28,015 nt of DNA, taken from the IMG/VR virus record IMGVR_UViG_3300024346_000394, positions 1 through 28,015 of that record; one strand, written 5' to 3'. Under the pieces are notes generated by a model. That model worked only from the letters and a program-made list of their open reading frames with translations, was not told the DNA's origin and ran no database searches. The DNA comes from a virus. Below, one piece after another: positions 1 through 7,032 of this stretch. Made by a program: the position numbers and the translations under genes. Positions within the stretch are counted from its first letter, which is position 1; the number at the start of each line of letters is the position of its first letter.

Positions 1-386
1 CCACCCCCCGCTGAATCAAGCAGAGCAGATACTACTGGTTGCAACTCACCTGGCATTGCTGCTGTCACGCTGGCCCATTGGATGCTGCGTGGATAGACGT
101 TTGTGTCTATCTCCGATCCACCACCAAAAACATGCTCGACGAAATAAGCAATCAGAACTTGCGATTCAGATCCGACTGGCAATGTTTCGTAGTATGAGAT
201 GAGCAATCCACTTTTTGATCCGTTGATCGGATCAACGATGACCGCACCGTTCTCTTGCAGTATCTCTTTTGCATTTTCGCACGATATGGGTTGTGCAGTC
301 CTGTCTTGCAGATGCTTTAGGATGATATCATCCGAAAGGCCTTGGTCTTGCAGTGGTTTGATGTCTCGTAGGTAATCAATACTCAT
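1..386 (-). CDS. Hypothetical phage protein, C-terminus cut by window edge
   Basis: An open frame runs from an ATG at 386 leftward off the window with no stop, giving at least 128 residues. It starts MSIDYLRDIKPLQDQGLSDD. The start is preceded by AAGGA about eight bases upstream, a good ribosome-binding site lying over the stop of the next upstream gene (398). The visible part is soluble, mildly acidic and without membrane segments or recognisable catalytic motifs. It follows the probable lysis genes in the same direction and is probably co-transcribed with them. I do not recognise the family. It resembles, from memory only, hypothetical proteins near the end of late operons in other planctomycete-type phages. 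Confidence 0.75.
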   Translation of the reverse strand, partial: MSIDYLRDIKPLQDQGLSDDIILKHLQDRTAQPISCENAKEILQENGAVIVDPINGSKSGLLISYYETLPVGSESQVLIAYFVEHVFGGGSEIDTNVYPRSIQWASVTAAMPGELQPVVSALLDSAGG

Positions 387-397
387 TAGTTATTTCC

Positions 398-619
398 TTA
401 GTTTTCGTTTGTAGATTGTTTTGATTGATCTGCAAGAGCCTTCCAGATTTCTAAACGGTCCTGCTGGCAGTCTTCCGCTAATTTCTCTGCTCGCTCAAGG
501 CGAGATTCAGTCACGCTTAAATGTTTCATTGTTTGCCTCCACAACACGGTGATGGCCCCTGACATTCCAGTTATTGCTGTAGCAAGCAAACCTAGTGTCG
601 TTGGGTCTGGACTCGTCAT
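398..619 (-). CDS. Small single-span membrane protein with helical tail
   Basis: This 73-residue protein has one N-terminal hydrophobic segment (about residues 8-27, LGLLATAITGMSGAITVLW). A charged, heptad-like helix follows (about 30-60, rich in E, R, L), so an N-out or N-in anchor with a cytoplasmic or periplasmic coiled coil is expected. It overlaps the start of the gene downstream of the thioredoxin-like gene by four bases (ATGA), which implies translational coupling. Small one-span proteins of this design are common beside phage lysis genes as holin accessory or spanin-like parts. That role is inferred from position, not from a conserved motif. Confidence 0.7.
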   Translation of the reverse strand: MTSPDPTTLGLLATAITGMSGAITVLWRQTMKHLSVTESRLERAEKLAEDCQQDRLEIWKALADQSKQSTNEN

Positions 620-1026
620 CGCTTTACCTCTACTGTTTTCTTTAGCCAGCGGAAAAATGACCCACGGTTTTTGTATCCTGTCTTTGATTCAACAATGCGA
701 CCACCAAGCTTGATGTCAAAGCTTGGAGTTGATCGCCCGTCAGGTGGTCGCTTAGTAACTCTCCACCCTGCCTTTCTGAGCGGAGTTACGCAGTTCGCTT
801 CAAAAGCTTTGCATGGAGGGCAGTTTTCTTGACTCGTGAAAATAACTTCAGATACAAGCGTTTCTTTTGGGTCTTCAACCAATGCAGGTTGCTCGATCTC
901 AATCAAATCATATTGCTTGACCTCTTCATTGCTTTCTCGCTCCGCCTGAGTAGCGGCAGAGATTACTGATAAAATCACTACGGTTGCTGCACCGTACAAA
1001 ACGAAGTCTAAAATCTTGCCAGTCAT
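616..1026 (-). CDS. Membrane-anchored thioredoxin/glutaredoxin-like protein (CPPC)
   Basis: This 136-residue protein has an N-terminal hydrophobic anchor (about residues 6-25). An acidic linker follows, then a compact thioredoxin-like domain with a CPPC redox motif at 69-72 and a probable cis-proline in the TPSF segment near 107-110. CPPC is a typical active site for thiol-disulfide exchange. I chose the ATG at 1026, whose A is shared with the TGA of the peptidase gene upstream, rather than the TTG one codon earlier; no strong Shine-Dalgarno is seen, so translation is likely coupled. Its neighbour is a cysteine peptidase, so a role in keeping that enzyme or envelope disulfides reduced is possible but unproven. 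Confidence 0.8.
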   Translation of the reverse strand: MTGKILDFVLYGAATVVILSVISAATQAERESNEEVKQYDLIEIEQPALVEDPKETLVSEVIFTSQENCPPCKAFEANCVTPLRKAGWRVTKRPPDGRSTPSFDIKLGGRIVESKTGYKNRGSFFRWLKKTVEVKR

Positions 1027-1772
1027 CAAATTACTTTCGCTGATTTAATTGCGACATATTCTTGAGCAATGCAGTTACGACTGCCTTTCTCCCAAAGCAC
1101 TTGCATTCCATCACCCGACCAACTCTTACCCCAAGAGTTTACGATGAGAATGCCATATCCCTTTCCCTCTTCGTACACACCTTTAAGTCCAAGAACCAAG
1201 TGACCCCACCAACTCAGTCCAAGAGTCACAGGTGAGCAGTCCGGTGCAATCAGAGCACTGAAAGCAGTTGAGAAGTCTCTGCTTGGGATCTCTTCGTACT
1301 CTGCAATCCCGTATTTTTGAGCAGACTTCTTTACGCTTTGTCTCTGAGACTGACTGCGTGAAATCAACGCTTCTGGGAAAACTTGAACGGTAGGTATTCC
1401 ATGCTCTTGCACTGCTTTGACAGCTTGCATAGCCCAGCCACCGACATTGCGGTAACCCTTGTGTAACTGAGCAGGGTAGCTTGCTGAGAGATGCAAAGGT
1501 GGTGACTCATCGTATCCCGACTGTGCTAAAGCTACAGCTACACCTTGCACAAGACCGAAGCACCAACAGTAGTTCGTTTTTGACTGGCTATAGACGGGGC
1601 AGTTTGCTGACTTAAATGCATGGTAAGGAGAACACTTTCGTTCATCCTGTTCTTTAATTAAGTCACGCCAGATATCTTTTGGGTACGTTTCGCCGGAAAA
1701 CTCAGGTACTACAGATCCAAACGGCTCTGCGTTGAAGTCCCTATCGATAAAGCCTGTTCCGTACTCGCTCAC
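1026..1772 (-). CDS. Papain-like (C1 family) cysteine peptidase
   Basis: This 248-residue protein has the ordered catalytic signature of papain-fold peptidases. Gln63 lies six residues before Cys69 in NYCWCFG, matching the Q...CW.F spacing of papain. His191 is in WWGHLVLGLKG, and Asn212 is in VNSWGKSWSGDG, the classic NSWG motif. There is no obvious signal peptide or propeptide, and the N-terminal 60 residues are short for a pro-region. The start is a GTG at 1772 overlapping the stop of the upstream gene (GTGA), so it is probably coupled. It sits among membrane and thioredoxin-like proteins where an endolysin would be expected. Its likely role is envelope or host-protein cleavage at lysis; processing of virion proteins is an alternative. 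Confidence 0.85.
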   Translation of the reverse strand: MSEYGTGFIDRDFNAEPFGSVVPEFSGETYPKDIWRDLIKEQDERKCSPYHAFKSANCPVYSQSKTNYCWCFGLVQGVAVALAQSGYDESPPLHLSASYPAQLHKGYRNVGGWAMQAVKAVQEHGIPTVQVFPEALISRSQSQRQSVKKSAQKYGIAEYEEIPSRDFSTAFSALIAPDCSPVTLGLSWWGHLVLGLKGVYEEGKGYGILIVNSWGKSWSGDGMQVLWEKGSRNCIAQEYVAIKSAKVI

Positions 1773-2212
1773 TTAGCACCAATCCTTTCCCTGAATTCTG
1801 AAACAGACGATGGAGCAGGATAAGACTTGCTGCCACCGCTAGAATCAACAATTGCTAAACAAGGAGATTTTCTTTCATGCTCTAAAAAAAGCTTTTGCAA
1901 CCAATCTGGTGCTCCAGATATTTCTCCAGGTGCATCGTCAATGACCCGAAACTTAATTCCTCGCTGGTCAGCAATTTCATCGAGCACTGGACTTGATGCA
2001 GTGTATTGCTGTTGGATTGTCATCTCTGGTGATTTAATGAGAAGAGCAGCGTTTGCTGAAACAGTCTCGTTCTCGCGATCATTGCTAGGAAACCACTTCT
2101 CCATGTATGCGGAGTCCCAAATTACAAATGCTAGTGCAGCAAACAATGCAATAGATATCCTGCTGTCGCAAACGCCAGTCGAGAAGACAGGATCAGGTTT
2201 AATGTCAATCAC
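1769..2212 (-). CDS. Membrane-anchored, thioredoxin-fold-like hypothetical protein
   Basis: This 147-residue protein starts at a GTG (2212) with an AGGGG ribosome-binding site about seven bases upstream. A hydrophobic segment lies at about 18-33, followed by a soluble domain of alternating strands and helices: ALLIKSPE, an acidic helix, FRVIDD, PDWLQKLF, then SPCLAIVDSSGG and a final EFRERIG helix. This order resembles degenerate thioredoxin folds without a CxxC pair. The only late cysteine sits at the place of the cis-proline strand. It overlaps both neighbours by a few bases in the lysis-type cluster. Function is unknown; the fold suggestion is an inference from the pattern only. Confidence 0.65.
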   Translation of the reverse strand: MIDIKPDPVFSTGVCDSRISIALFAALAFVIWDSAYMEKWFPSNDRENETVSANAALLIKSPEMTIQQQYTASSPVLDEIADQRGIKFRVIDDAPGEISGAPDWLQKLFLEHERKSPCLAIVDSSGGSKSYPAPSSVSEFRERIGAK

Positions 2213-2588
2213 TTGCTTTCCCCTCTAGTTTCTTCAGACGCTCGTCAAGGTCGTTGAGTACCCCCAGAAGCTTGTCAACGTCTACAGAATCTTCGTTCTG
2301 TACAGAAGCTTTTTTAGGAAACCGATCCTTTACTGCATCAACCGTCCATTCTGCAAAAGGTTTTAGCAATCCGCTAACTACCGCCAAGCTTAAAATGCCT
2401 ATCAACTGAATCGCGCTGACTAGGCTACTGATAGCTAAGGTAGCTAGTGAAACGCTCTCCATTCCTTCGGGAGGTTCGTCGGTGACAAGGAACGAAAAGA
2501 CGTTGTTTTTCCACATGAAAAACAACAACGCCAATGTTCCGCAACCGCAAATAAACTGAAAGCTTTTGTTGCTTTTAAGTTGACTCAT
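2205..2588 (-). CDS. Holin-like two-span membrane protein
   Basis: From the ATG at 2588 the protein has 127 residues. That ATG has a GGGAG site nine bases upstream; a longer in-frame extension of 20 residues upstream lacks support. It has two hydrophobic stretches, about 13-35 and 47-75, separated by an acidic loop (TDEPPEGMES). The C-terminal half is a charged, coiled-coil-like tail (KLLGVLNDLDERLKKLEG). Size and topology fit a class II-type holin or a related lysis regulator. It overlaps the upstream small gene by 14 bases and the downstream gene by eight. No family is recognised by sequence, so holin is a topology-based call. Confidence 0.65.
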   Translation of the reverse strand: MSQLKSNKSFQFICGCGTLALLFFMWKNNVFSFLVTDEPPEGMESVSLATLAISSLVSAIQLIGILSLAVVSGLLKPFAEWTVDAVKDRFPKKASVQNEDSVDVDKLLGVLNDLDERLKKLEGKASD

Positions 2589-2910
2589 AACCTGGTTCTC
2601 CCTGTTGATAAGAGTTCGGCAAATCCTTTGCTTGTAGATTTTGATCAATCCACTGAGTTATCAAGGAAATGATTAGCTTGGTCGCAAGACTCAAGAGCAA
2701 AGAGTGGATGATCCCACCGTACTCTGCTGAATTCTTAATGCGAATCGTTGAACTGCGAATTGCAATTTTGCGAATGCTAGATTTGTCCGCATGGAAATCG
2801 GGATTTATCCTGCAAGCAACAGAATACTCCTGCCACGCAACTTCGCGCAGTCGGATGCGTTTCTTTTTAGAAAGCAAAAAATTCACTAAGATACCCCACA
2901 ATTCCCTCAT
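2575..2910 (-). CDS. Small basic protein with C-terminal membrane segment
   Basis: This 111-residue protein has a hydrophobic N-terminus, a basic stretch (SKKKRIRLRE), a central soluble part containing ACRINPDFHAD, and a hydrophobic helix at about 69-86 (SLLLSLATKLIISLITQWI). It is the first gene after the 70-nt gap separating the lysis region from the helicase, and overlaps the holin-like gene by 14 bases. The Shine-Dalgarno is poor: only AGGG directly before the ATG. A plus-strand open frame covers the same bases but is not supported by context. Together with its neighbour it may form a holin pair. I recall similar small proteins in planctomycete phages, but cannot verify this here. Confidence 0.55.
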   Translation of the reverse strand: MRELWGILVNFLLSKKKRIRLREVAWQEYSVACRINPDFHADKSSIRKIAIRSSTIRIKNSAEYGGIIHSLLLSLATKLIISLITQWIDQNLQAKDLPNSYQQGEPGYEST

Positions 2911-2951
2911 CCCTGATCACTGAATGAGAGAATCGCGGGAGAAGAACGAGC

Positions 2952-2978
2952 ATTTTAGCAAAACATTGATTTTTTCAA
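2952..2978 (-). promoter_or_regulatory. Weak candidate promoter for the lysis region
   Basis: In the 70-nt gap between the helicase stop and the first lysis-region gene, the minus strand reads TTGAAA (2978-2973), a 15-nt spacer, then TAAAAT (2957-2952). The boxes are close to bacterial consensus but the spacer is short. It would direct transcription of the genes below 2910. An AT-rich 7-bp dyad (TGATTTT-GAA-AAAATCA, 2967-2983) starting at the helicase stop overlaps the -35 box and might act as a weak terminator or operator. Confidence 0.25.
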
Positions 2979-2980
2979 AA

Positions 2981-4741
2981 TCAGAACGGCATATCGTCTG
3001 GATCTACCAGAAAGGCCTGTGTTTCTGCAACAGAATCTTCAAGGTCGTAATCTTCAATCCTGTCGTATGCGCCGTCTTTAATGATCTCAATTCTCTTTGG
3101 TGTTTTCAACGCACCTTTCTCTGCAAGAACTATTGCATCTTCGATTTTTGCAGGGAAAGGCAGGGAGGTGCGTTTTATCCACCATCGCATTGCCATGCTT
3201 CTCGCGAAACCTTCATGGAGAATGCAAACCCATTCGCTAACAACCTTCCTCTCAAGCCAGTCACCATCAAGGCTAACTGAGTAATCCACCCTTAGAGTGT
3301 CAGGCTTGCCCGCCTTGCCCTTCCAGAGTTGGTACGAGATAGATTCGACGCTATGCCATCGGGGAGCTTTTAGGATAGCTTGGCGGGATGCTCTAGTTTC
3401 TACGTTCAACTGTTTTGGGAATTCAAACCCGCACTTTTCGCAGGAGGTTGTGGAAGCTGCAAGAATCTCAAAGCAACTAGGGCAAGCTTTCTTTGGTGCT
3501 TCCCCACCCTCTGTCTTAACCTTAATGGTATTGATGCCATAGCTCGGAGAATCAATCGGGCCATGACGCTCAATGTTGCCACCGAAGTCTTGAATCCAAC
3601 AAACATCCTTGCCCTTGTGGAGTCGAAACCCCCTGCCGCAAATCTGGTAAAACAAACCAGGTGATTCAGTTGCTCGGCAAACTGCAATGTGATCGATACG
3701 AGTGCAGTCGAAACCTGTTGTCAGGACATCGACATTAACAAGAAACCGCAAGCTCCCTCGATTAAAGTTGTCGATGAGAGTTGACCTAATAAGGGGCAGC
3801 GTTTCACCAGTGACTAGCCCAACCGAATGCCCCTTGTCAGCAATCCTAGCTCGAATGGATTCTGCATGAGCAACGCCACTTGCAAAGATGAGCACCGACT
3901 TAGTTTCCTTCTCGTCGCTGGCAGCAACGATCTGGTCGGTGACCACAGTACCCGCCTCAAGGAACTTCCCCTCGACTTGGCTTTTGTTGAAGTCACCAGC
4001 AGTCTTAGTGACCCCTGACATATCAACCTGCTCGGCAACAAGAGTAGCTGGTTTTGTCAGATACTTGCTGTCAATCAAATGACGAAGAGGCACAGCATGC
4101 GAAACGTAGTCGAACTGCCTGCTGGGTCCGTAGATCAGTCCACCATCGAGTCTGTAAGGAGATGCCGTCAAACCCAGCAAAATAGCGTTTGGAGAGACTT
4201 TCCGAATGTCGTTTAAGAACACTTGGTACTGAGACTCTTCACGGTCTGGTATCTCATGCGCCTCATCAACCACTATAAGTTGTCGCTCACCAAACTGCTC
4301 GCCCTTGGTGCAGCATGACTGTATAGTCGCAAAGATGATGTCAGGTGCAGTTTCTTTCCTTCCAAGGCCCGCGCAGTAAATCCCTGCTGAGACATCAGGC
4401 AAGTGCATAGAAAACTTTTCTAGGTTCTGCTTAACAAGTTCTTTGGATCTAGCGAGGACAATGGACCTGTAGCCGATCTTCGCGATCCCCCGAAGGATGT
4501 CAGCAATGACAATGGTCTTGCCTCCTCCCGTTGGAAGCACAATCAGAGGGTTCTGTCTTTTGTGCGTTTTTGTTCCTCTCCAAAACGCTTCAATTGACTC
4601 CTGTTGATAATCCCTCGGGACAAACTCACCGGATGCTAAAAATCTTCTGTCCAAAAGACTCTCCAAGTACGGGCAATTTTGGCATCCATTGCTACAGCAT
4701 CGCCCTCTACTGAGCAGGAACTCTCTACTTAGAGGCATCAT
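2981..4741 (-). CDS. SF2 DNA helicase with N-terminal Cys motif, zinc ribbon and SSB-like tail
   Basis: This 586-residue helicase is of the superfamily 2 / ResIII-like type. Motif I is TGGGKT (71-76), motif II DEAH (159-162), motif III TAS (192-194), and motif VI QICGRGFR (366-373). It has a short N-terminal CC-x3-C-x2-CPY module (Cys 15, 16, 20, 23). A treble-clef or ribbon-type zinc site lies at Cys 420, 423, 434 and 437. A C-terminal tryptophan-rich domain (WRW-type pattern near 500-535) is known from other phage helicases. The last residues, DPDDMPF, look like the SSB C-terminal tail. It overlaps the HExxH gene by four bases and closes the replication operon. It should unwind or anneal branched DNA during replication or recombination. 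Confidence 0.92.
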   Translation of the reverse strand: MMPLSREFLLSRGRCCSNGCQNCPYLESLLDRRFLASGEFVPRDYQQESIEAFWRGTKTHKRQNPLIVLPTGGGKTIVIADILRGIAKIGYRSIVLARSKELVKQNLEKFSMHLPDVSAGIYCAGLGRKETAPDIIFATIQSCCTKGEQFGERQLIVVDEAHEIPDREESQYQVFLNDIRKVSPNAILLGLTASPYRLDGGLIYGPSRQFDYVSHAVPLRHLIDSKYLTKPATLVAEQVDMSGVTKTAGDFNKSQVEGKFLEAGTVVTDQIVAASDEKETKSVLIFASGVAHAESIRARIADKGHSVGLVTGETLPLIRSTLIDNFNRGSLRFLVNVDVLTTGFDCTRIDHIAVCRATESPGLFYQICGRGFRLHKGKDVCWIQDFGGNIERHGPIDSPSYGINTIKVKTEGGEAPKKACPSCFEILAASTTSCEKCGFEFPKQLNVETRASRQAILKAPRWHSVESISYQLWKGKAGKPDTLRVDYSVSLDGDWLERKVVSEWVCILHEGFARSMAMRWWIKRTSLPFPAKIEDAIVLAEKGALKTPKRIEIIKDGAYDRIEDYDLEDSVAETQAFLVDPDDMPF

Positions 4742-5037
4742 TCAACAGAAACGAAAATCCGGTCGGTAGCTAGAAGTGCTCTTGCTATGTCGGTTCCCAT
4801 TCGCGTGACCGTTTCCTCTGCCTCAAAAAGAAGTTCGTTTTGTGCATGAATCAATTCATGCAGCAAAGTGTCGAGAAACGTCTGCTTCGACAGGTCAACA
4901 CGAACACTGATTGTTTTTGAGTCACGGTTGCAGACTCCCCACGTTTTTCTTGGCAACCTTGATGCGTTCCACTGACTGTAGGTCAGCAGGTTGATTGTCC
5001 ATTCACAACCATTGATTTTAGTCTTTACGCTTTCCAT
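4738..5037 (-). CDS. Small HExxH zinc metalloprotease-like protein
   Basis: This 99-residue protein contains TLLHELIHAQNE (HExxH at about 61-65) followed by an EAEE acidic stretch that can supply the third zinc ligand. This is the layout of minimal SprT/ImmA-like metallopeptidase domains. The start ATG at 5037 has GGAAGGTG just upstream, placed over the end of the preceding gene. It is coupled to the helicase by an ATGA overlap. SprT-type proteins act on DNA-protein crosslinks and ImmA types cleave repressors; the position beside a helicase favours a DNA-linked role. The protein is too short to assign one family firmly. Confidence 0.75.
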   Translation of the reverse strand: MESVKTKINGCEWTINLLTYSQWNASRLPRKTWGVCNRDSKTISVRVDLSKQTFLDTLLHELIHAQNELLFEAEETVTRMGTDIARALLATDRIFVSVE

Positions 5038-5040
5038 GGG

Positions 5041-5433
5041 TCACCTTCCGTTTTCAGCGTCAAAGTTCCTATCGTCTTCAACGAAATCGTAATCAAATTC
5101 TTCGCCGCACCTTTTGCAAGCAGCATACTCCCACTCAACAGGCATTGCATCGTGGCAAATGATGCATGTCATTCCCAAATAAACTTGACCATCGTTTCTA
5201 GCGGGGACCACGTCAATCTGCAAACTTAAGTTAATAGTATGCAACCACTGAGTCTTTCCACCAACGTCCCTGACGTACACACCTATTTTCGCAGGAAGCT
5301 TAGTTGACTTCCTGAAAAGGTAGTACCAGTTAGCCATACGTCTAGCGGTTTCACAGTAGGTAAGTCCTTCACCAAAACACATCCAGTTCGGGAAGTCCTT
5401 GTCTCCCGTAATCCTAGCTTCTCGCTTAATCAT
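5041..5433 (-). CDS. Zinc-ribbon protein of unknown function
   Basis: This 130-residue protein has a C-terminal four-cysteine zinc site (Cys 90 and 93, then 106 and 109: CIIC...CKRC) and an acidic tail. The N-terminal part contains FGEGLTYCETARRMANWYYLF, a helix that may pack on nucleic acid or a partner. The ATG at 5433 has AGGATG five bases upstream; an earlier in-frame ATG is not seen. It lies between the ssDNA-binding protein and the metalloprotease in the replication operon, so a DNA-binding accessory role is likely. I do not recognise the family. Confidence 0.75.
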   Translation of the reverse strand: MIKREARITGDKDFPNWMCFGEGLTYCETARRMANWYYLFRKSTKLPAKIGVYVRDVGGKTQWLHTINLSLQIDVVPARNDGQVYLGMTCIICHDAMPVEWEYAACKRCGEEFDYDFVEDDRNFDAENGR

Positions 5434-5450
5434 GATGCATCCTAAAAAAA

Positions 5451-5514
5451 TGGTTGCGGGGGAATCAAACCCCCGTGTTTAACAATCCCTTGAAACATTA
5501 CCTTCAGTCAACCA
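5451..5514 (-). ncRNA. Branched tRNA-like RNA structure ending in a T-tract (terminator or attenuator)
   Basis: Read on the minus strand, an outer 6-bp stem TGGTTG/CAACCA (5514-5509 with 5456-5451) encloses two hairpins. One is TGTTT(12-nt loop)AAACA (5497-5476). The other is CGGGGG(TTTGATT)CCCCCG (5475-5457). Seven Ts (5450-5444) follow at once. The second hairpin has the size of a tRNA T-arm (5-6 bp, 7-nt loop) and the 3' strand ends CAACCA. The rest does not form a canonical cloverleaf and the loop lacks the usual TTC. It lies between the SSB and zinc-ribbon genes. The simplest reading is a branched intrinsic terminator or attenuator within the replication operon. Confidence 0.5.
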
Positions 5515-5519
5515 ACCCA

Positions 5520-5978
5520 TCAGAACGGTGCTTCGTCAGAAGACACTGCTGGATGGGGCTGGACTGGAGTCGATGCGTCCACCGCTCCACCAGTAATCCT
5601 TTTAACGGTATTGCTGTCGCCGTACTCTGAATCCTTTCGGATATCCACTGTAACTGCCACAATACTGTTCGTGCCAGCAAGCTCGGAAGGGTCCGCGATT
5701 TTGCCCTGAATGCCAACAGCATTCGCAAGACGCTTGATGCCTTCAAGGCCAATCTTGACAACCTTGGGGTTTCCGTGGACGACCATTAGTGAATCCCAGA
5801 TCTTGGAATTCTTGTTATCGCCTTCGACAACTTGGTAGGTCACCTTGACCCGCTGGCCGCCGTTCTTAGTTTCAACCAGACTGCACTCTTCAACGATGCA
5901 GTTGTAGGTTCCTTTTGGAAGTGGACCGATTGGGCGATCCTCTACCTCAATTTGATCGAGATCAATTTGAAACGACAT
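5520..5978 (-). CDS. DUF669-type phage ssDNA-binding protein
   Basis: This 152-residue protein fits the DUF669 family of phage proteins. It has GPLPKGTYNCIVEECSL at about 18-34, a KVTYQVVEGDNKNSKIWDSL strand pair near 45-65, then an NPK...IGLEGIKRLANAVGI helix. The C-terminus is flexible and ends SSDEAPF, an acidic tail plus Pro-Phe as in single-stranded-DNA-binding proteins. The start has GGAGAGAG upstream. The next upstream gene is a Sak4-like ATPase, a pairing widely seen for DUF669 proteins. It most likely coats ssDNA and loads the annealing or recombination ATPase and the helicase. Confidence 0.85.
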   Translation of the reverse strand: MSFQIDLDQIEVEDRPIGPLPKGTYNCIVEECSLVETKNGGQRVKVTYQVVEGDNKNSKIWDSLMVVHGNPKVVKIGLEGIKRLANAVGIQGKIADPSELAGTNSIVAVTVDIRKDSEYGDSNTVKRITGGAVDASTPVQPHPAVSSDEAPF

Positions 5979-5993
5979 TCTTCTCTCTCCGTA

Positions 5994-6719
5994 TTAAGAA
6001 ACATTTGTGACTGCGGAAATGTACGTTTCCGCATCCGAAAGATCAAACTTTTCGGGTAAGCTTGGAACCCTGTTTTTTGCTTGAAAGGCAGGTTTGCCGA
6101 CTGTGTGAAACACGCGACGACCTTTGTCGATGCCAACATTCCTTGTGCGACCAAACGACTCCTCTTTCTGAGAAACCGCCATCTCTGGTTCTGCAAACAG
6201 CACCTCGTCGCACCACTCTGAAACGAGTGCTCTGCACTGCTTGGAAAGGTTGACTGCCATTTGGTCCCAACTCATTCCGTTTGGATGTTCGATCTTAACC
6301 TGAGTTGCATGACCGATAAGCAAGACATGCTTCCCTGCATCTCTTGCCTTATCGCATGCTTTAAGTATCGCACCCATGCGTCTAGCCGCTTCGATATTGC
6401 CTTTGCCGTAATCCATCTTAAAACCCTCTTCGGCAAGCTCGCTCCAGATAAGGTTTTCTAGCCAATCTACTGAGTCAACTATGATAGTCTCAAACTGACT
6501 TGCAACGCACTCCATGACAGCAGAATACACATCTCGCGATCCAGTTAGTCTCTGCGTTGCAGTTACATCAACGTGAGCAAATCCGTCCTCTGTGGGAAGC
6601 AAAACGGCATTCGGCCACTTTGCTGCAAACGTAGTTTTGCCAACCCCTTGAGCACCGTAAATCAAAGTCCTTCTCGGGACACTCTGTATTCCACTTGTAA
6701 CATCATCCAAAAAAGCCAT
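5994..6719 (-). CDS. Sak4-like RecA-fold ATPase (single-strand annealing)
   Basis: This 241-residue protein is an AAA_24 / Sak4-type NTPase. Walker A is GAQGVGKTT (22-30) and Walker B is TIIVDSVDW (78-86), followed by the YGKGNIEAARR region and a sensor-like LLIGHATQ. The size matches stand-alone phage Sak4 proteins, which promote single-strand annealing and recombination with a partner SSB. The ATG at 6719 uses a GGGAG site embedded in the end of the upstream gene, leaving one base between the genes. It lies directly upstream of the DUF669 SSB, supporting a joint role. Confidence 0.87.
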   Translation of the reverse strand: MAFLDDVTSGIQSVPRRTLIYGAQGVGKTTFAAKWPNAVLLPTEDGFAHVDVTATQRLTGSRDVYSAVMECVASQFETIIVDSVDWLENLIWSELAEEGFKMDYGKGNIEAARRMGAILKACDKARDAGKHVLLIGHATQVKIEHPNGMSWDQMAVNLSKQCRALVSEWCDEVLFAEPEMAVSQKEESFGRTRNVGIDKGRRVFHTVGKPAFQAKNRVPSLPEKFDLSDAETYISAVTNVS

Positions 6720-6720
6720 T

Positions 6721-7032
6721 CTACTTTTCTCCCAAAACGTATTCTGTAATTACTTCAACTGCCTCATCAACTTCCCACGCTACGTCAACAATGTCTTTTG
6801 CCATTGCCTTGACTTCTCTTGCAACGATTGTGTCGTTTCCGAATCTAAATCTTTGCTGGACTACCCCCCAAACACTTCTTACGCAAGCATCTCCTAAAGC
6901 TTCTATCAAATCTAGCAAAGCTTCTGACTGCGGACCTCGATTAAACTTTTCTGCTGCCTCTAGCCTCTCTCTTGCTTGAAAGGCTTTTAGTCTTAACCAG
7001 TTCAGGTGCTCGACATCTGCTTCACTAAACAT
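6721..7032 (-). CDS. Hypothetical helical protein in replication operon
   Basis: This 103-residue, largely helical and acidic protein (start MFSEADVEHLNWLRLKAFQA) has an AGGAAA ribosome-binding site at the right distance. It has no cysteine cluster, Walker motif or membrane segment. It overlaps the stop of the upstream gene by eight bases and leaves one base before the Sak4-like gene, so it is certainly in the same operon. Function is unknown; a small helper of the recombination proteins is possible. Confidence 0.72.
   Translation of the reverse strand: MFSEADVEHLNWLRLKAFQARERLEAAEKFNRGPQSEALLDLIEALGDACVRSVWGVVQQRFRFGNDTIVAREVKAMAKDIVDVAWEVDEAVEVITEYVLGEK

Noticed and set aside
1827-2228. 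133-codon plus-strand frame over the thioredoxin-fold-like gene
   Set aside because: Opposes a tightly overlapped minus-strand operon and has no ribosome site or motif.
2669-2923. 84-codon plus-strand frame opposite the small holin-like gene
   Set aside because: No neighbours in that direction and no start signal; the minus-strand gene keeps operon overlaps.
5444-5514. Functional tRNA gene
   Set aside because: No pairing anticodon stem at the right distance, no D-arm, T-loop lacks TTC, and total length is short by about ten bases.
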